Assembly (NCBI RefSeq): GCF_020171465.1
Contig: NZ_JAIUZR010000003.1
Span: forward strand, 682,001-746,000
Reading direction: 5' to 3'
Length of the DNA: 64,000 bases
Origin: Lutimonas saemankumensis
Lineage (GTDB): Bacteria > Bacteroidota > Bacteroidia > Flavobacteriales > Flavobacteriaceae
Under the pieces are notes generated by a model. That model searched no databases and was not told the DNA's origin. It saw nothing but the letters and a program-made list of their open reading frames with translations. Positions 14,101 to 22,752 of the stretch are shown one piece after another (position 1 is the first letter of the stretch; each line of letters begins with the position of its first letter). A program made the translations under genes and the position numbers.

Positions 14101-15241
14101 AGATCATGGAGATTGGTTCGTGCTGCAGGTTAAGGATACAGGGCCCGGAATAAGTGAGAAAGTTAAATCTTCCATATTTGATCTTTACTTTCATAATGAT
14201 CTTGATGAAGTTATTGATGGCACAGGTATCGGATTAGCTTTATGCAAAAAACTGATGGATCTTCATGGAGGCAGGATTGAAGTAAAAAGTAAATTGAAAA
14301 AAGGAGCCGAGTTCAACATTTATCTTCACAAAAACAAAACTCACTATAAGGAATTGGACAATGTGGAATTTTTAACAGATACTCGTTTTGTCATCAGGAA
14401 GCCATTCTTGAAAAGTTCATCTCTTCCTTACCGTACCAATGCTGAGGATATCGCGAATGACGACAGGGTGATACTGGTAATTGATGACAATCAGGATGTA
14501 GTTCAGTACGTTTCGGATATCCTGTCAGATCAATATAAGATTATTACGGCAAAAGATGGCCAGGAAGGGATCACCATGGCACTTAAATATATTCCTGATC
14601 TCATCATTTCGGATATCATGATGCCGAATAAATCAGGGACGGAATTATGTGAGGAGTTAAAGAATAAAAGTCAAACCAGCCATATTCCCATTATTTTTCT
14701 GACTGCAAAACTGGAAAGTGAGAATCAATTGAAAAGCATGAATTTAGGGGCTGATGCTTATATTACAAAGCCATTTGATTCTGCTTTTTTAAAGGCCAGA
14801 GTGCAAAACCTGTTTTCGAATAGAGTAAAACTGATCCAACATTATCAGGGATCCGTTGATTCGAATTTTGATGCGAGTTTTGAAACGGGTTCTGAGCCTT
14901 TGGAGAATAAGTTCCTCATAAAATTAGAGAAAATGATTTTGGAGCAATTTGATGACAAGGATCAGTCGATACCGGACCTGGCTCAGGAACTTGGTTTCAG
15001 CAGATCTTCGCTTTATCGAAAAGTAAAGGCAATTACCGGTATGTCCATAAATCAGTTTGTAAGAAAAGTAAGGCTGGACAAGGCAGCCCGTTTAATTGAT
15101 CTTGGCGAGATGAATGTGTCTCAGGTGGCCTTTGAAGTAGGTTTCAATGATTTAAAATATTTTAGAAAATGTTTTAAACAACAATTTGGGGTTGTGCCTT
15201 CGGTATATCGAAAACGGAAACTTGTTAAAGCAGACTCCTAA
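11156..15241 (+). CDS. Hybrid two-component system sensor kinase/AraC regulator (HTCS)
   Basis: A single 1361-residue protein that senses a glycan fragment in the periplasm and activates the neighbouring operon. Order: signal peptide (to about 20); two seven-bladed propellers of Reg_prop repeats (many VWIGTxxGL motifs, about 30-680); Y_Y_Y domain (about 700-780); transmembrane helix (about 790-815); HisKA with FSHELRTPLTL (His851); HATPase with NNLLSNAFKYTP, DTGPGIS and GTGIGLAL; receiver domain with IDDNQD and Asp1153 in IISDIMMP; and a C-terminal AraC-type double helix-turn-helix (about 1255-1350, with SRSSLYRKVKAITGMS). All catalytic residues are present. It is divergent from the SusE/F-like gene. 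The inducing sugar is probably a product of the GH30/GH2 enzymes. Confidence 0.97.
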   Translation: MRILILFIFAIICTPGTTKGQSKLPAKLKFHSLRVEDGLPNNTVNAIVQDSLGFVWIGTNDGLCRYDGNSFKYFRESSKNHNSISNNFIQSLFLDASGNLWIMTDQGLNRYDPTFERFDTFSTDDGLSYNSVTKMIQGDDGTYFIGTYGGGVDVFDGKNFIKNFSPNSDRPLASFLISDLELQNDNTVWVATWNSGISRINLDDGSIQNFGVGTSSITPSGRVNDIYLDPSGFLWIGTDQGLSVYNTIEDSFTWISKENSKYLTDNDILSIYEDTHGELWMGTRNAGIVKASRRDLLSNKENTRWNQYAPNGTDESVHHRTVSYLYEDLQGNIWIGTHQGGVDIVRPAGETIRYYPQLTHQSKAETQSIWGICQAQGGKIWAGTDGDGLVLFDPATNEIEHFEHDPDDTQSLSDNAILTALEDSKQNIWLGTYAGGISKYDSRTKRFRNYQTGYLPESINSNDVRVIYEDSSARIWIGTNGGGLQLYNQESDNFEFMQEVGWIDIRAITEDRKGVLWLATFGNGLLSFDPTSNTLTEYPEIQAFNSHIIFSLYMDPDDILWIGTRYKGLLKFDPKHGTVKQYTENDGLSNNTIQAIVPDPYGNVWVSTNDGINMLDESSNHIVQYKNGSGVQAGQFNNSSGFYSNEGYLVFGGINGMNIFYPELAMKKPLPKTMVITDFKLFNESVPVETSSVKSPLKVNISETNSLDLSYDQNDITLSYIGLQYPVVQELNYAYKLNNFDADWNFVGKSTSAVYRNIPPGDYKFQVGIVEDSGELGLIREIDIRVRPPFWLTWPAILLYVFAFILILVLIAKYYASQIKLRNSLFYEKKLRQKESDLNQERFRFFTSFSHELRTPLTLILGPVKDMIQSEKSEAKLEKLKMIKRNSNVLLELINKMLEFRKTETEHNHLEIGHYSFHDFVSEIHSNFKFYAEQKDIKFEFKGWKESKIWFDYKKLQLVINNLLSNAFKYTPQGGTIKMRIKDHGDWFVLQVKDTGPGISEKVKSSIFDLYFHNDLDEVIDGTGIGLALCKKLMDLHGGRIEVKSKLKKGAEFNIYLHKNKTHYKELDNVEFLTDTRFVIRKPFLKSSSLPYRTNAEDIANDDRVILVIDDNQDVVQYVSDILSDQYKIITAKDGQEGITMALKYIPDLIISDIMMPNKSGTELCEELKNKSQTSHIPIIFLTAKLESENQLKSMNLGADAYITKPFDSAFLKARVQNLFSNRVKLIQHYQGSVDSNFDASFETGSEPLENKFLIKLEKMILEQFDDKDQSIPDLAQELGFSRSSLYRKVKAITGMSINQFVRKVRLDKAARLIDLGEMNVSQVAFEVGFNDLKYFRKCFKQQFGVVPSVYRKRKLVKADS

Positions 15242-15347
15242 TCCAATATTGACCTAAACTTAATCAGAAGGATACCTTTAGTTAACAATAAAAAATGACA
15301 TTTGGGCATCTTTCAAATATTTTGAATTAGTATAAGTTTTGTTTCCG

Positions 15348-15380
15348 GAAGTCGATGTGTTCGCATCGGCTTCGTTTTTT
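15348..15380 (+). terminator. Rho-independent terminator after the hybrid regulator
   Basis: A 10-bp stem, GAAGTCGATG / CATCGGCTTC (one G-U pair), with a 6-nt loop TGTTCG, followed by GTTTTTT. It lies 107 bp after the hybrid regulator stop and just before the end of the convergent XRE gene. Confidence 0.85.
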
Positions 15381-15387
15381 AAAACCG

Positions 15388-16266
15388 TTATGATTTGAAT
15401 TGGGCGAAGTAATTGTCAAAGTTACCTGTGTAGAATCTGGGATGATATTCAAGCCCCAACCCATCTTTTTGGACAGGATCCTCCCATACCAGTTCCAGTC
15501 CCAATTGCCTGTTTATTTCATAAGAATCGTATCGCATTGTAAAAGAACAAAACTCATAATTTTGCTTAAGATTCTTAAAAAAATCGAGATAACTATGTGC
15601 CAGGTAGTAAATATTGTCATTGCAATCAGCCGTAATATCATAGTTAAAAAAAATCGGATGTTCCATGGTTTTATAATTGCCAAGGTCCGTGGCCTGAATT
15701 TCGGCCTCAACCATCTCCCGGTCTCTTAACTTGTTGTATACATCTTTCTTGAGCGGCAAGACGATGCAATGTCCTGAATAATTACTATGGTCATCCATAA
15801 TGATCAGATTCATCATGGGCAATAATTCAACGGCCCTGGATAAGACTGATCTGGAGATCGGTTCTCTGTTATTCTTTTGAAGCATCAGATCCTTTCTCAA
15901 AATATCCATATCCGTTGCTACATCAATGGTTCTGATACGTTTTGCCATTTCTTTCACCCTGTCTTTTAACCACTTTGCATCCGGCAGTTCGTTATTGAGC
16001 CTGGTAAGTGAATATTTTCTGATCCTGAAATCATAGAAGGTCGGAATAGGGATTGATGCATTCAAATTTCGGATAAGCTGGTAGGGTAGAAGGGTGGCCT
16101 CGGCCAGCTCCTTTTCCTTATCCGGTTTGATCAGGGTTATATCCTTTTCCCAACGTTGAACAGTTCGAACATCCACATTGATCAATGAAGATAAATCGAG
16201 CTGAGAAATTTCTCTGTCTTGTCGGTAATCGATAAGTAATTCACCTATGGAAAAATATTGTTTCAT
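15388..16266 (-). CDS. XRE-family helix-turn-helix transcriptional regulator
   Basis: A 292-residue protein. Residues about 8-60 form a Cro/CI-type HTH (LIDYRQDREISQLDLSSL, then VDVRTVQRWEKD as recognition region). The remaining 230 residues are a globular domain I do not recognise, with segments MNLIIMDDHSNYSGHCIVLP and EHPIFFNYDITADCNDNIYYLAHSYLDFF. These are loosely reminiscent of an acetyltransferase-like or ligand-sensing fold, but no signature residues can be claimed. There is no signal peptide, so it is cytoplasmic. It is a single-gene unit convergent with the hybrid regulator, and its target is unknown. DNA binding is well supported by the HTH; the sensory role is inference. Confidence 0.75.
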   Translation of the reverse strand: MKQYFSIGELLIDYRQDREISQLDLSSLINVDVRTVQRWEKDITLIKPDKEKELAEATLLPYQLIRNLNASIPIPTFYDFRIRKYSLTRLNNELPDAKWLKDRVKEMAKRIRTIDVATDMDILRKDLMLQKNNREPISRSVLSRAVELLPMMNLIIMDDHSNYSGHCIVLPLKKDVYNKLRDREMVEAEIQATDLGNYKTMEHPIFFNYDITADCNDNIYYLAHSYLDFFKNLKQNYEFCSFTMRYDSYEINRQLGLELVWEDPVQKDGLGLEYHPRFYTGNFDNYFAQFKS

Positions 16267-16629
16267 GTATTTGTAAAAGATATAAAAATAATGAAAAATC
16301 CAGTAGTCAGGATTTGTTTAACCAGATCTCCTTGATGGGTTGAACAAACTCTGGATCAAAATTTCGTGGGCCGGTCAAGATGCAATCTTATTTTTTGAGG
16401 ATGAATTAGCGACCGTAAAAAAATGTAATTCTTTAGACTTTATTTTAAGCCCTAAAAGATGCAGTAATGCAGGAAAATTAAGTTATGAAGTTTTTAGAAA
16501 TTACAATTTTAAAAAAGAAAGAGTAAACTTAAAAATCTTATAGACAGTACGTTATAAGTCGCTTAACGATTTGTTAATAATTTGGTAACATTTTTATTGT
16601 GTAAGTGTTACATAATAGATAATTATTAT

Positions 16630-16637
16630 TACTTTTG
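16630..16637 (+). promoter_or_regulatory. -7 box of the candidate small RNA
   Basis: TACTTTTG matches the Bacteroidota -7 consensus TAnnTTTG exactly and lies just upstream of the first hairpin of the candidate small RNA. No good -33 TTTG is found at the expected spacing, so strength is uncertain. An inverted repeat GTAACA (16585-16590) / TGTTAC (16606-16611) lies just upstream. Confidence 0.5.
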
Positions 16638-16642
16638 ATATG

Positions 16643-16714
16643 CGTTTCAAAATACTCGGGGGAAAAGTTTTGAAACTGACCTAACCTGACGGTACTTTCT
16701 GTCAGGTTTTTTTG
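16643..16714 (+). ncRNA. Candidate free-standing small RNA with two hairpins
   Basis: In the 560-bp gap between the XRE gene and the phosphorylase gene, a strong -7 box is followed by a 9-bp stem GTTTCAAAA (16644-16652) / TTTTGAAAC (16668-16676). Its 15-nt loop contains CGGGGG. An intrinsic terminator follows: AACCTGAC (16683-16690) / GTCAGGTT (16701-16708), then a T-run to about 16714. No open reading frame fits between promoter and terminator, and the next gene lies on the other strand, so this is not a leader. A transcript of about 70 nt is predicted. I could not match it to a named RNA family. The left part of the gap (16267-16570) shows no gene that I can support. Confidence 0.55.
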
Positions 16715-16772
16715 TTTTATATTTTCATCTGTCGAGCTGAACAAAAGCTGTTTCCTTAATTTTTTTAGCAAA

Positions 16773-16810
16773 AAAAAAGTTGGACACCAAACTTGATGTC
16801 CAACTTTTTT
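16773..16810 (-). terminator. Terminator of the alpha-glucan phosphorylase gene (bidirectional form)
   Basis: A perfect 14-bp stem, AAAAAAGTTGGACA / TGTCCAACTTTTTT, with a 10-nt loop. It lies 18 bp beyond the phosphorylase stop codon. Both strands end in a T-run, so it can stop transcripts from either side. Confidence 0.88.
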
Positions 16811-16827
16811 AATGGATTAAAGTGCTG

Positions 16828-18483
16828 TTACTTAAACAGTTTCTTGTAATACTGATCCGCCATTCTGTGGCTCGTGAACTCGGGGATGACCCCGTCAATA
16901 CCTTTGAACACGATTTCCTGCCATTTTTCAGGCTGATCATAATACGTGGGAATTACTTTCTTTTCTAAAATGTCATATAGATTGTCCGCATCCATTTTAT
17001 CCTGATCCCAGTGAGGCAGATTATGATCCAGTTCAGGAAGGACGAAACAGTTCTTGCCATTTTTCTGGAATTCAGGAATCCATCCGTCATTGGTAGAAAC
17101 ATTCACCGAACCGTTCATTGCGGCAGTCATACCACTTGTTCCTGAAGCTTCTCTTGTAATTCTTGGGGTATTCAACCAAATATCAGAACCTAATTTCAAC
17201 TTCTTAGAAAGCTCTATTTCATAACCTACCAAGACCGCAAGATTTGATTTTTGTTTTGAATAGTTTACCAGATGATTGAAGATGTCAATAGCATAAAAAT
17301 CATAAGGATAAGGCTTTCCTGCCCAAATGATCTGAACCGGATATTTTTCATTTGAAATCAAACGCTCAAACCTTTCAAGATCATGAAGCAACAAGTCAGC
17401 TCTTTTATAACCGGCAAATCTTCTTGCCCAAACAAAGGTGAGGACATTAGGATCAAACATTTTATTAGTTTGATGCGCTACTTCTGTGAAAAGCTCCTGC
17501 TTCAATTCAGTTTTACGCTTCTGATAGGCTTTGACCTGCTTTCTTTCCCAGGTTCTTTTTATGGTCTTGTCCTGCCAGAAAGTCTGGCTCTGAGCATTGG
17601 TAATCGGAATGATATTGCAGGTGTTGTCAAAATCCTTCCACATATCCTTGGCCACCTTGGCGTGAAGTTTTGAAACCGCATTGGCTTTTTTAGCCATTCT
17701 CAAAGCAGATACCGTATAGTTGATCATACCACCGTTTACCGATTCTTTTTGCAATTCCTCCTCAGAAAGATGTCTGCCAAAGAATCCACAACGGTTCAAG
17801 TGACGCGCGTCTCTTTCTTCATTACCTGCTTTTTCTGGAGTATGGGTAGTAAAGACAAGCTGGTTCTTTTTAACGCCCTGATCTCTTAAATAGTAGAAGG
17901 CAGGCAAGGCATGACCTTCGTTCAGGTGATAAATGTCTGATCCGCCAAGAGCTTCAACCACTTTTGCCCCTCCTATTCCAAGTACAATACTTTGCGATAC
18001 ACGCGTAACTTCATTGGCATCGTATAAGTGGTTTGTAATCGTTCTTGACAAATGATCATTTCCTTCAACATCCGTACTTAACAGATAAATTGGAACCGTA
18101 CCGAATATTTCCGGTTTTAACACATAGGCTCTAACCTTTACACAAGGATTATCATGCAGTTGAACCTCAACCTCAATTCCGGTATCTTCCAGGTAATTAT
18201 AGGTTTTTTCAATAAAATCAGTTCGTAAGGTCTGGTCCTCATTTCTTCCCTGGTCGTAATATCCGTATTTCCAAAGCATACCGATTCCGATCATGTTCTG
18301 CTTTAATTCAAATCCTGACTTCATATGAGATCCTGCCAGGAATCCCAGTCCTCCTGAATATATTTTTAGCGCCTGATCAATACCAAATTCCATACTGAAA
18401 TAGGCTGCTTTTTTCCGATACTCCTTTGCCGGTTTATACGGGTGGTACCAGGTACTGTATTTGCTTTTTGTTAGTGTTTCCAT
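16828..18483 (-). CDS. glgP: Short-form alpha-glucan (glycogen) phosphorylase, GT35, without the PLP lysine
   Basis: Family GT35 phosphorylases release glucose 1-phosphate from alpha-1,4-glucans with the help of pyridoxal phosphate. This 551-residue protein belongs to the short form (N-terminus AAYFSMEFGIDQALKIYSGG, no DUF3417 domain). Family segments are HLNEGHALPAFYYL, VFTTHTPEKAGNE, FVWARRFAGYKRADLLL, SDIWLNTPRITREASGTSGM and NGSVNVSTNDGW. In other phosphorylases the last block reads GMK, with the Lys forming the PLP Schiff base. Here the codon at 17125-17127 is ACT (Thr453), which I checked on the DNA. It is therefore either a lineage variant with altered cofactor use or not a conventional phosphorylase. 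It is cytoplasmic, monocistronic and has its own terminator. Confidence 0.85.
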   Translation of the reverse strand: METLTKSKYSTWYHPYKPAKEYRKKAAYFSMEFGIDQALKIYSGGLGFLAGSHMKSGFELKQNMIGIGMLWKYGYYDQGRNEDQTLRTDFIEKTYNYLEDTGIEVEVQLHDNPCVKVRAYVLKPEIFGTVPIYLLSTDVEGNDHLSRTITNHLYDANEVTRVSQSIVLGIGGAKVVEALGGSDIYHLNEGHALPAFYYLRDQGVKKNQLVFTTHTPEKAGNEERDARHLNRCGFFGRHLSEEELQKESVNGGMINYTVSALRMAKKANAVSKLHAKVAKDMWKDFDNTCNIIPITNAQSQTFWQDKTIKRTWERKQVKAYQKRKTELKQELFTEVAHQTNKMFDPNVLTFVWARRFAGYKRADLLLHDLERFERLISNEKYPVQIIWAGKPYPYDFYAIDIFNHLVNYSKQKSNLAVLVGYEIELSKKLKLGSDIWLNTPRITREASGTSGMTAAMNGSVNVSTNDGWIPEFQKNGKNCFVLPELDHNLPHWDQDKMDADNLYDILEKKVIPTYYDQPEKWQEIVFKGIDGVIPEFTSHRMADQYYKKLFK

Positions 18484-18534
18484 GTCCTAAAAAATTAAGC
18501 AGCAAATGTAAGAAAATAAGATGTAAATAAATAC

Positions 18535-18559
18535 GACAAATATTGTCATATCATGATAT
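18535..18559. promoter_or_regulatory. Adjacent palindromes upstream of the phosphorylase gene
   Basis: GACAA-ATA-TTGTC (18535-18547) is followed directly by the perfect 12-bp palindrome ATATCATGATAT (18548-18559), 50-75 bp upstream of the phosphorylase start. This could be a regulator site. A+T-rich palindromes arise easily by chance, so support is weak. Confidence 0.3.
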
Positions 18560-18605
18560 AATTGTAAACGTAAAACAGAAATCATAAGAGAGTCACATCT
18601 CATTT

Positions 18606-20330
18606 TCATTTCTCAATGACTTGCTTTACCAAACCACAGGCAAGCATGGCATTTCCAAAGTAGGGGTTGAGCACATTTTCACTGTCACTTAACCAATAAG
18701 CTCCTTTATCATTGTCAGCCATCGGACAATACTGATGATAAACTTCCTGACCCACACCAAAGATCTGAACTGCATTGGTAGTGTAATTGGACAGGTCTTT
18801 AAAATGACTTCTTTGTTGTTCCAAGCTGTTGGTAGCACTTATTTTCCCGGCTTCAATTTCCATATTGTTCTTAATTTTCTCCCATGATTCAATGGAGATA
18901 CTATCCTCTAAGTCATCTGAACTAACTTTGGAAAGTTCAGTCAACATTGACTTACTTTGAACTACAACGGTTTCCTGATCGTCTTTGACGAGGGCATCTT
19001 TCATAAGCAGATAGGTTTCAAAGACATTTTTTAATGAGCTTTTAAAGGATTCAGGAACATTATCTCTTCGCTGTAGGGTAGAAGAAGCTTCCTGCTTCTT
19101 TGATTCCGGTTGGTTCATCATAGATCTTTTTCCTTGCAACTGGGCCGCAGCATCAATGGTAAACGTTCCATGACTTACTATTTCATCACCAGCTTTTAGT
19201 CCGCTCAAAACTTCATATTTATTTGCAAACTTAGTTCCCAGTTTTACTTCCTTCATTTCAAAAATTGGCTGATTTGCATCTGACTTCAGATAAACAATAG
19301 AACGTTTTCCCGTCCATAATACTGCCCCTTCCGGAATCATTATCTTTTGATCAGTAGATGAAGTGACTCTATTCAACGATCCTTCCACAAACATACCCGG
19401 TTTGAACATTCGGGCAGAATTATTCAGAATTGCTCTTAATTTGACAGTTCTTGAATTCGAATTTAAAACAGGCTCAATAAATGAAACTGTTGTCTTTACA
19501 GGATCATTGGGAAATGAGTTGCTTATCACTTCGATGTCCTGGCCCTCTTTGACCTGATCAATCTGATCCTCATAAATGTCAAAAACCGCCCAGACCGAAT
19601 TGAGATCAGCAATTTTGAACATTGTCATTCCATTATGTACCGCATCTCCCTGCGAAACCAGCTTTTCAACAACAGTTCCTGCAACGGTAGCATAGATTGA
19701 AAAATATTCCCGAACTTCTTTTGTCGATTCTATTTCTTCAATTTGTGTTTCGGTCAATTTCCAGAGTTTTAACTTGTTTCTTACTGCCCTGTAAAGATCA
19801 GGCTGAGATTCTTTGAGAGAAGCTGCGGTTATAAGTTCCTGCTGGGCAGATATGAGTTCTGGTGAATACAAGGTCGCAAGCAATTGACCTTTTTTTACTG
19901 TGATACCTGTACTGTTGATATATAATTTTTCTATTCTTCCTGAAAAATAGCTTACCTGAACCTGGATATTTTCTTCATTTTCAGTGATTTTCCCCGAAAC
20001 TTTTAACCTTCCTGAGCCAGATTCATCCGTTCCGATGACGGTAGTTTCTATATTGGCCAGTGCCATGGCATTTTGAGTCAGTTTAAACTGATTTTCCGAA
20101 ACCCCTTCCTGACCACTAATTACAGGAACCAGATCCATACCACAAATGGGGCAGGTACCTGCTTCCGGTTGCATGATCTGAGGGTGCATTGAGCAGGTCC
20201 ACATCTGCTTCTCAGTACTGCCGTCCGTATGGACATGAGCTGCACTATCATCGGTTCGATTTGCAAAATAAAGTCCGCCGATAACAAATCCGGCAAACAA
20301 AACTGCGATGTATATAATATATTTTTTCAT
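18606..20330 (-). CDS. cusB: CusB-like RND adaptor with heavy-metal-binding and DUF3347 domains
   Basis: The periplasmic adaptor linking the CusA-type pump to the outer-membrane channel. It has 574 residues: an N-terminal membrane anchor (residues 4-23), then a heavy-metal-binding domain with CSMHP (Cys46) and CPICGMDLVP (Cys60, Cys63), then the barrel-sandwich/lipoyl and beta-barrel segments (GRIEKLYINSTGITVKKGQLL, VVEKLVSQGDAVHNG, GMFVEGSL, AVLWTGKRSIVYL). A DUF3347-type C-terminal domain follows (about 430-570, QYCPMADNDKGAYWLSD). The C-terminal Cys/Met/His may pass Cu(I) or Ag(I) to the pump. It is the last gene of the efflux operon, 10 bp after the P-type ATPase. Family and role are well supported; metal preference is inferred from the domains. 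Confidence 0.92.
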   Translation of the reverse strand: MKKYIIYIAVLFAGFVIGGLYFANRTDDSAAHVHTDGSTEKQMWTCSMHPQIMQPEAGTCPICGMDLVPVISGQEGVSENQFKLTQNAMALANIETTVIGTDESGSGRLKVSGKITENEENIQVQVSYFSGRIEKLYINSTGITVKKGQLLATLYSPELISAQQELITAASLKESQPDLYRAVRNKLKLWKLTETQIEEIESTKEVREYFSIYATVAGTVVEKLVSQGDAVHNGMTMFKIADLNSVWAVFDIYEDQIDQVKEGQDIEVISNSFPNDPVKTTVSFIEPVLNSNSRTVKLRAILNNSARMFKPGMFVEGSLNRVTSSTDQKIMIPEGAVLWTGKRSIVYLKSDANQPIFEMKEVKLGTKFANKYEVLSGLKAGDEIVSHGTFTIDAAAQLQGKRSMMNQPESKKQEASSTLQRRDNVPESFKSSLKNVFETYLLMKDALVKDDQETVVVQSKSMLTELSKVSSDDLEDSISIESWEKIKNNMEIEAGKISATNSLEQQRSHFKDLSNYTTNAVQIFGVGQEVYHQYCPMADNDKGAYWLSDSENVLNPYFGNAMLACGLVKQVIEK

Positions 20331-20340
20331 GGTTTATTTT

Positions 20341-22752
20341 TTAAATTTTACTATTCTTTAATCTTAAGGAGTTGGTTATTACTGAGACAGAACTAAAACT
20401 CATGGCAAGGGCAGCAATCATTGGAGATAAGAGCAGCCCAAACAACGGATAGAGTACACCTGCCGCCACCGGAACACCAATGGTGTTGTAAATCAGGGCA
20501 AAAAACAGATTTTCCTTAATGTTTCTCATCACCTTTTGACTGAGGTTCTTGGCCATTACTATACCCCTTAGGTCTCCTTTTACTAATGTTATTCCTGCGC
20601 TTTCAATGGCTACATCGGTTCCGGTTCCCATGGCAATACCAACATCGCTTATTGCGAGGGCGGGTGCGTCATTGATCCCGTCTCCGGCCATGGCAACGAT
20701 AGAGCCGTTTTCCTGAAGGCGTTCGATTTCCTTCATTTTATCGGCAGGTAAGCACGAAGCTTTGTAATCATCCAGTTTCAATTCAGAAGCAATATAGCTG
20801 GCTGTTTTATCATGATCTCCGGTCAGCATCATAACTTTTACGCCTTGCTTTTTCAATAAAGAAAGAGCTTCTTTACTGCCTGATTTTATAGGATCCGAGA
20901 TCACAATATAGGCTACACACTTCCCGTCAATACTCATGTAGGATACTGTTTTGCCCTGTTCCTGATAAACAGCCGAAGCGTCTAACTCATGCTTCTCTGG
21001 CAAACATTTCTCTTGCTCCATCAATTTTTCATTTCCCAGGGCTATTTTCATACCATTTACTTTTCCTTTGACACCTTTGCCCGAAACCGCAAAAAACAAT
21101 TGAGGCATTTCGAGCTTCAATTCTTTTTCCTTGGCCTCAGCAACAATGGCATCTGCTAATGGATGTTCACTCATTTGATTTAAGGAGGCCATTAACCCAA
21201 GCACAGAATTTTTATCCTTATAATTTAAGTTGCTGTGATCATATAGACCAATTTCCTCAACCTTTGGTTTTCCTTCGGTCAAGGTCCCGGTTTTGTCTAC
21301 GATCAGTGTATTGACCTGATCCATTTTCTCAAGGGATTCTGCATTTTTGATCAAAATCCCATTCAGGGCTCCTCTTCCTATGCCTACCATTACAGACATT
21401 GGAGTTGCAAGGCCCAGGGCACAAGGACAGGCTATGATCAAAACAGCTATCGCATTAACAAGTCCATAAACATAAGAAGGTTCGGGCCCCCATTTTGCCC
21501 AGACAGCAAAAGTCACTAAGGAAATTCCAACCACTATCGGAACAAAATAACTTGAAATCCTGTCGGCGACATTTTGAATAGGAGCTTTGCTTCGGCTCGC
21601 TGAGTTGACCATTTCAATGATTTGAGCCAACAAGGTATCCGCACCAATTTTTTCAGCTTTCATTAAAAAGGATTGTTTGCCATTGATGGTTCCGCTAACC
21701 ACAAAATCACCCTCTTTTTTTGAAACCGGGATTGGTTCTCCGGTGACCATGGATTCATCTATACTACTGTTCCCATCAGTAATACTTCCGTCTACCGGTA
21801 TCTTGTTACCAGGTTTTACACGAAGAATATCACCTATTTGAATTGCATCAATAGCTACAACTTCTTCATTGGTACCGCGTACTCTTATGGCCTCATTTGG
21901 GGCAAGTTTGAGCAAGGCCTTAATGGCTCCACTGGTCTTGCTGTGTGCCCTGGCCTCAAGCACCTGGCCCAATAAAACCAGAGTAAGAATTACGGTTGCA
22001 GCTTCAAAGTAAACATGAACATTGCCGGTTTCATCTTTAAACTGTTGTGGAAAAAAATCGGGAAACAATAAGCCAAAAACACTGAAAAACCAAGCTACTC
22101 CGGCACCAATTCCAATTAGCGTAAACATGTTCAGGTTCCAAAATTTAATTGACCTGTAGGCTCTTTGGAAAAACATCCAGCCGGTATAAAAAACTACAGG
22201 AACCGATAAAACAAGTTGTACCCAGTTCCACTGTTTTTGCCCCATTATTTTAAAAAGAGGATTGTCCGGGATCATCTCAGACATCGCAATCACAAAGACA
22301 GGCAAGGTAAAAAGTACAGAGATCCAGAACTTCCTTGACAGTGCCTTAAAGTTTTCATCCTCTTCAGACAGGTCTGTTACAACCGGAACCAGATCCATGC
22401 CACAAACAGGGCAATCACCAAACTGGTCGTAGGTCTTGTCTCCTTCACACATCATAGGGCAGTAATAAACTCCTGTAGAGACTCCCTTTGAAGCTCCCGG
22501 AGAATGAGACTTCTTTAGAGAAGGATCAACTTCTGTGCCCAGGGGATGAATACTATATCTCCCACCATCATCTTTTAATGCTTTACCTAATTCTTCAATT
22601 GATAGTTCAAGAGGCATTTCTATAAGAACCTCTGCCTTATTTAAGTCTACAAAGGCCTCATCAACCCCCTTAACGCTTCGTAAGGTTTTTTCAACGTGTT
22701 TCCTGCACCCGTCGCAGGTCATTCCTTGTATTTGATAACTTTGCCTCATCAT
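20341..22752 (-). CDS. copA: CopA-like copper-translocating P1B-type ATPase
   Basis: Exports Cu(I) (or Ag(I)) from the cytoplasm using ATP. It has 803 residues in this order: an HMA domain with MTCDGC (Cys13, Cys16); a heavy-metal-binding insert with CPMMCEG and [10 protein letters not shown], the same type found in the CusB-like adaptor; P1B transmembrane helices; the actuator TGEPIP; the membrane CPC motif (Cys442-Pro-Cys444); the phosphorylation motif DKTGT (Asp486); the nucleotide-domain HP (SEHPLADAI); the [10 protein letters not shown] hinge; and the last helices with the conserved YN and MxxSS residues ([19 protein letters not shown]). All key residues are present. Its start overlaps the stop of the TolC-like gene (TAATG), so the two are translationally coupled. 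Confidence 0.96.
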   Translation of the reverse strand: MMRQSYQIQGMTCDGCRKHVEKTLRSVKGVDEAFVDLNKAEVLIEMPLELSIEELGKALKDDGGRYSIHPLGTEVDPSLKKSHSPGASKGVSTGVYYCPMMCEGDKTYDQFGDCPVCGMDLVPVVTDLSEEDENFKALSRKFWISVLFTLPVFVIAMSEMIPDNPLFKIMGQKQWNWVQLVLSVPVVFYTGWMFFQRAYRSIKFWNLNMFTLIGIGAGVAWFFSVFGLLFPDFFPQQFKDETGNVHVYFEAATVILTLVLLGQVLEARAHSKTSGAIKALLKLAPNEAIRVRGTNEEVVAIDAIQIGDILRVKPGNKIPVDGSITDGNSSIDESMVTGEPIPVSKKEGDFVVSGTINGKQSFLMKAEKIGADTLLAQIIEMVNSASRSKAPIQNVADRISSYFVPIVVGISLVTFAVWAKWGPEPSYVYGLVNAIAVLIIACPCALGLATPMSVMVGIGRGALNGILIKNAESLEKMDQVNTLIVDKTGTLTEGKPKVEEIGLYDHSNLNYKDKNSVLGLMASLNQMSEHPLADAIVAEAKEKELKLEMPQLFFAVSGKGVKGKVNGMKIALGNEKLMEQEKCLPEKHELDASAVYQEQGKTVSYMSIDGKCVAYIVISDPIKSGSKEALSLLKKQGVKVMMLTGDHDKTASYIASELKLDDYKASCLPADKMKEIERLQENGSIVAMAGDGINDAPALAISDVGIAMGTGTDVAIESAGITLVKGDLRGIVMAKNLSQKVMRNIKENLFFALIYNTIGVPVAAGVLYPLFGLLLSPMIAALAMSFSSVSVITNSLRLKNSKI

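Noticed and set aside
16340-16543. 67-residue plus-strand frame in the gap right of the XRE gene
   Set aside because: It starts at TTG, has no recognisable domain or signal, and its composition looks non-coding.
16574-16771. 65-residue minus-strand frame
   Set aside because: It starts at TTG and runs across the small-RNA promoter, hairpins and terminator, which explain the sequence better.
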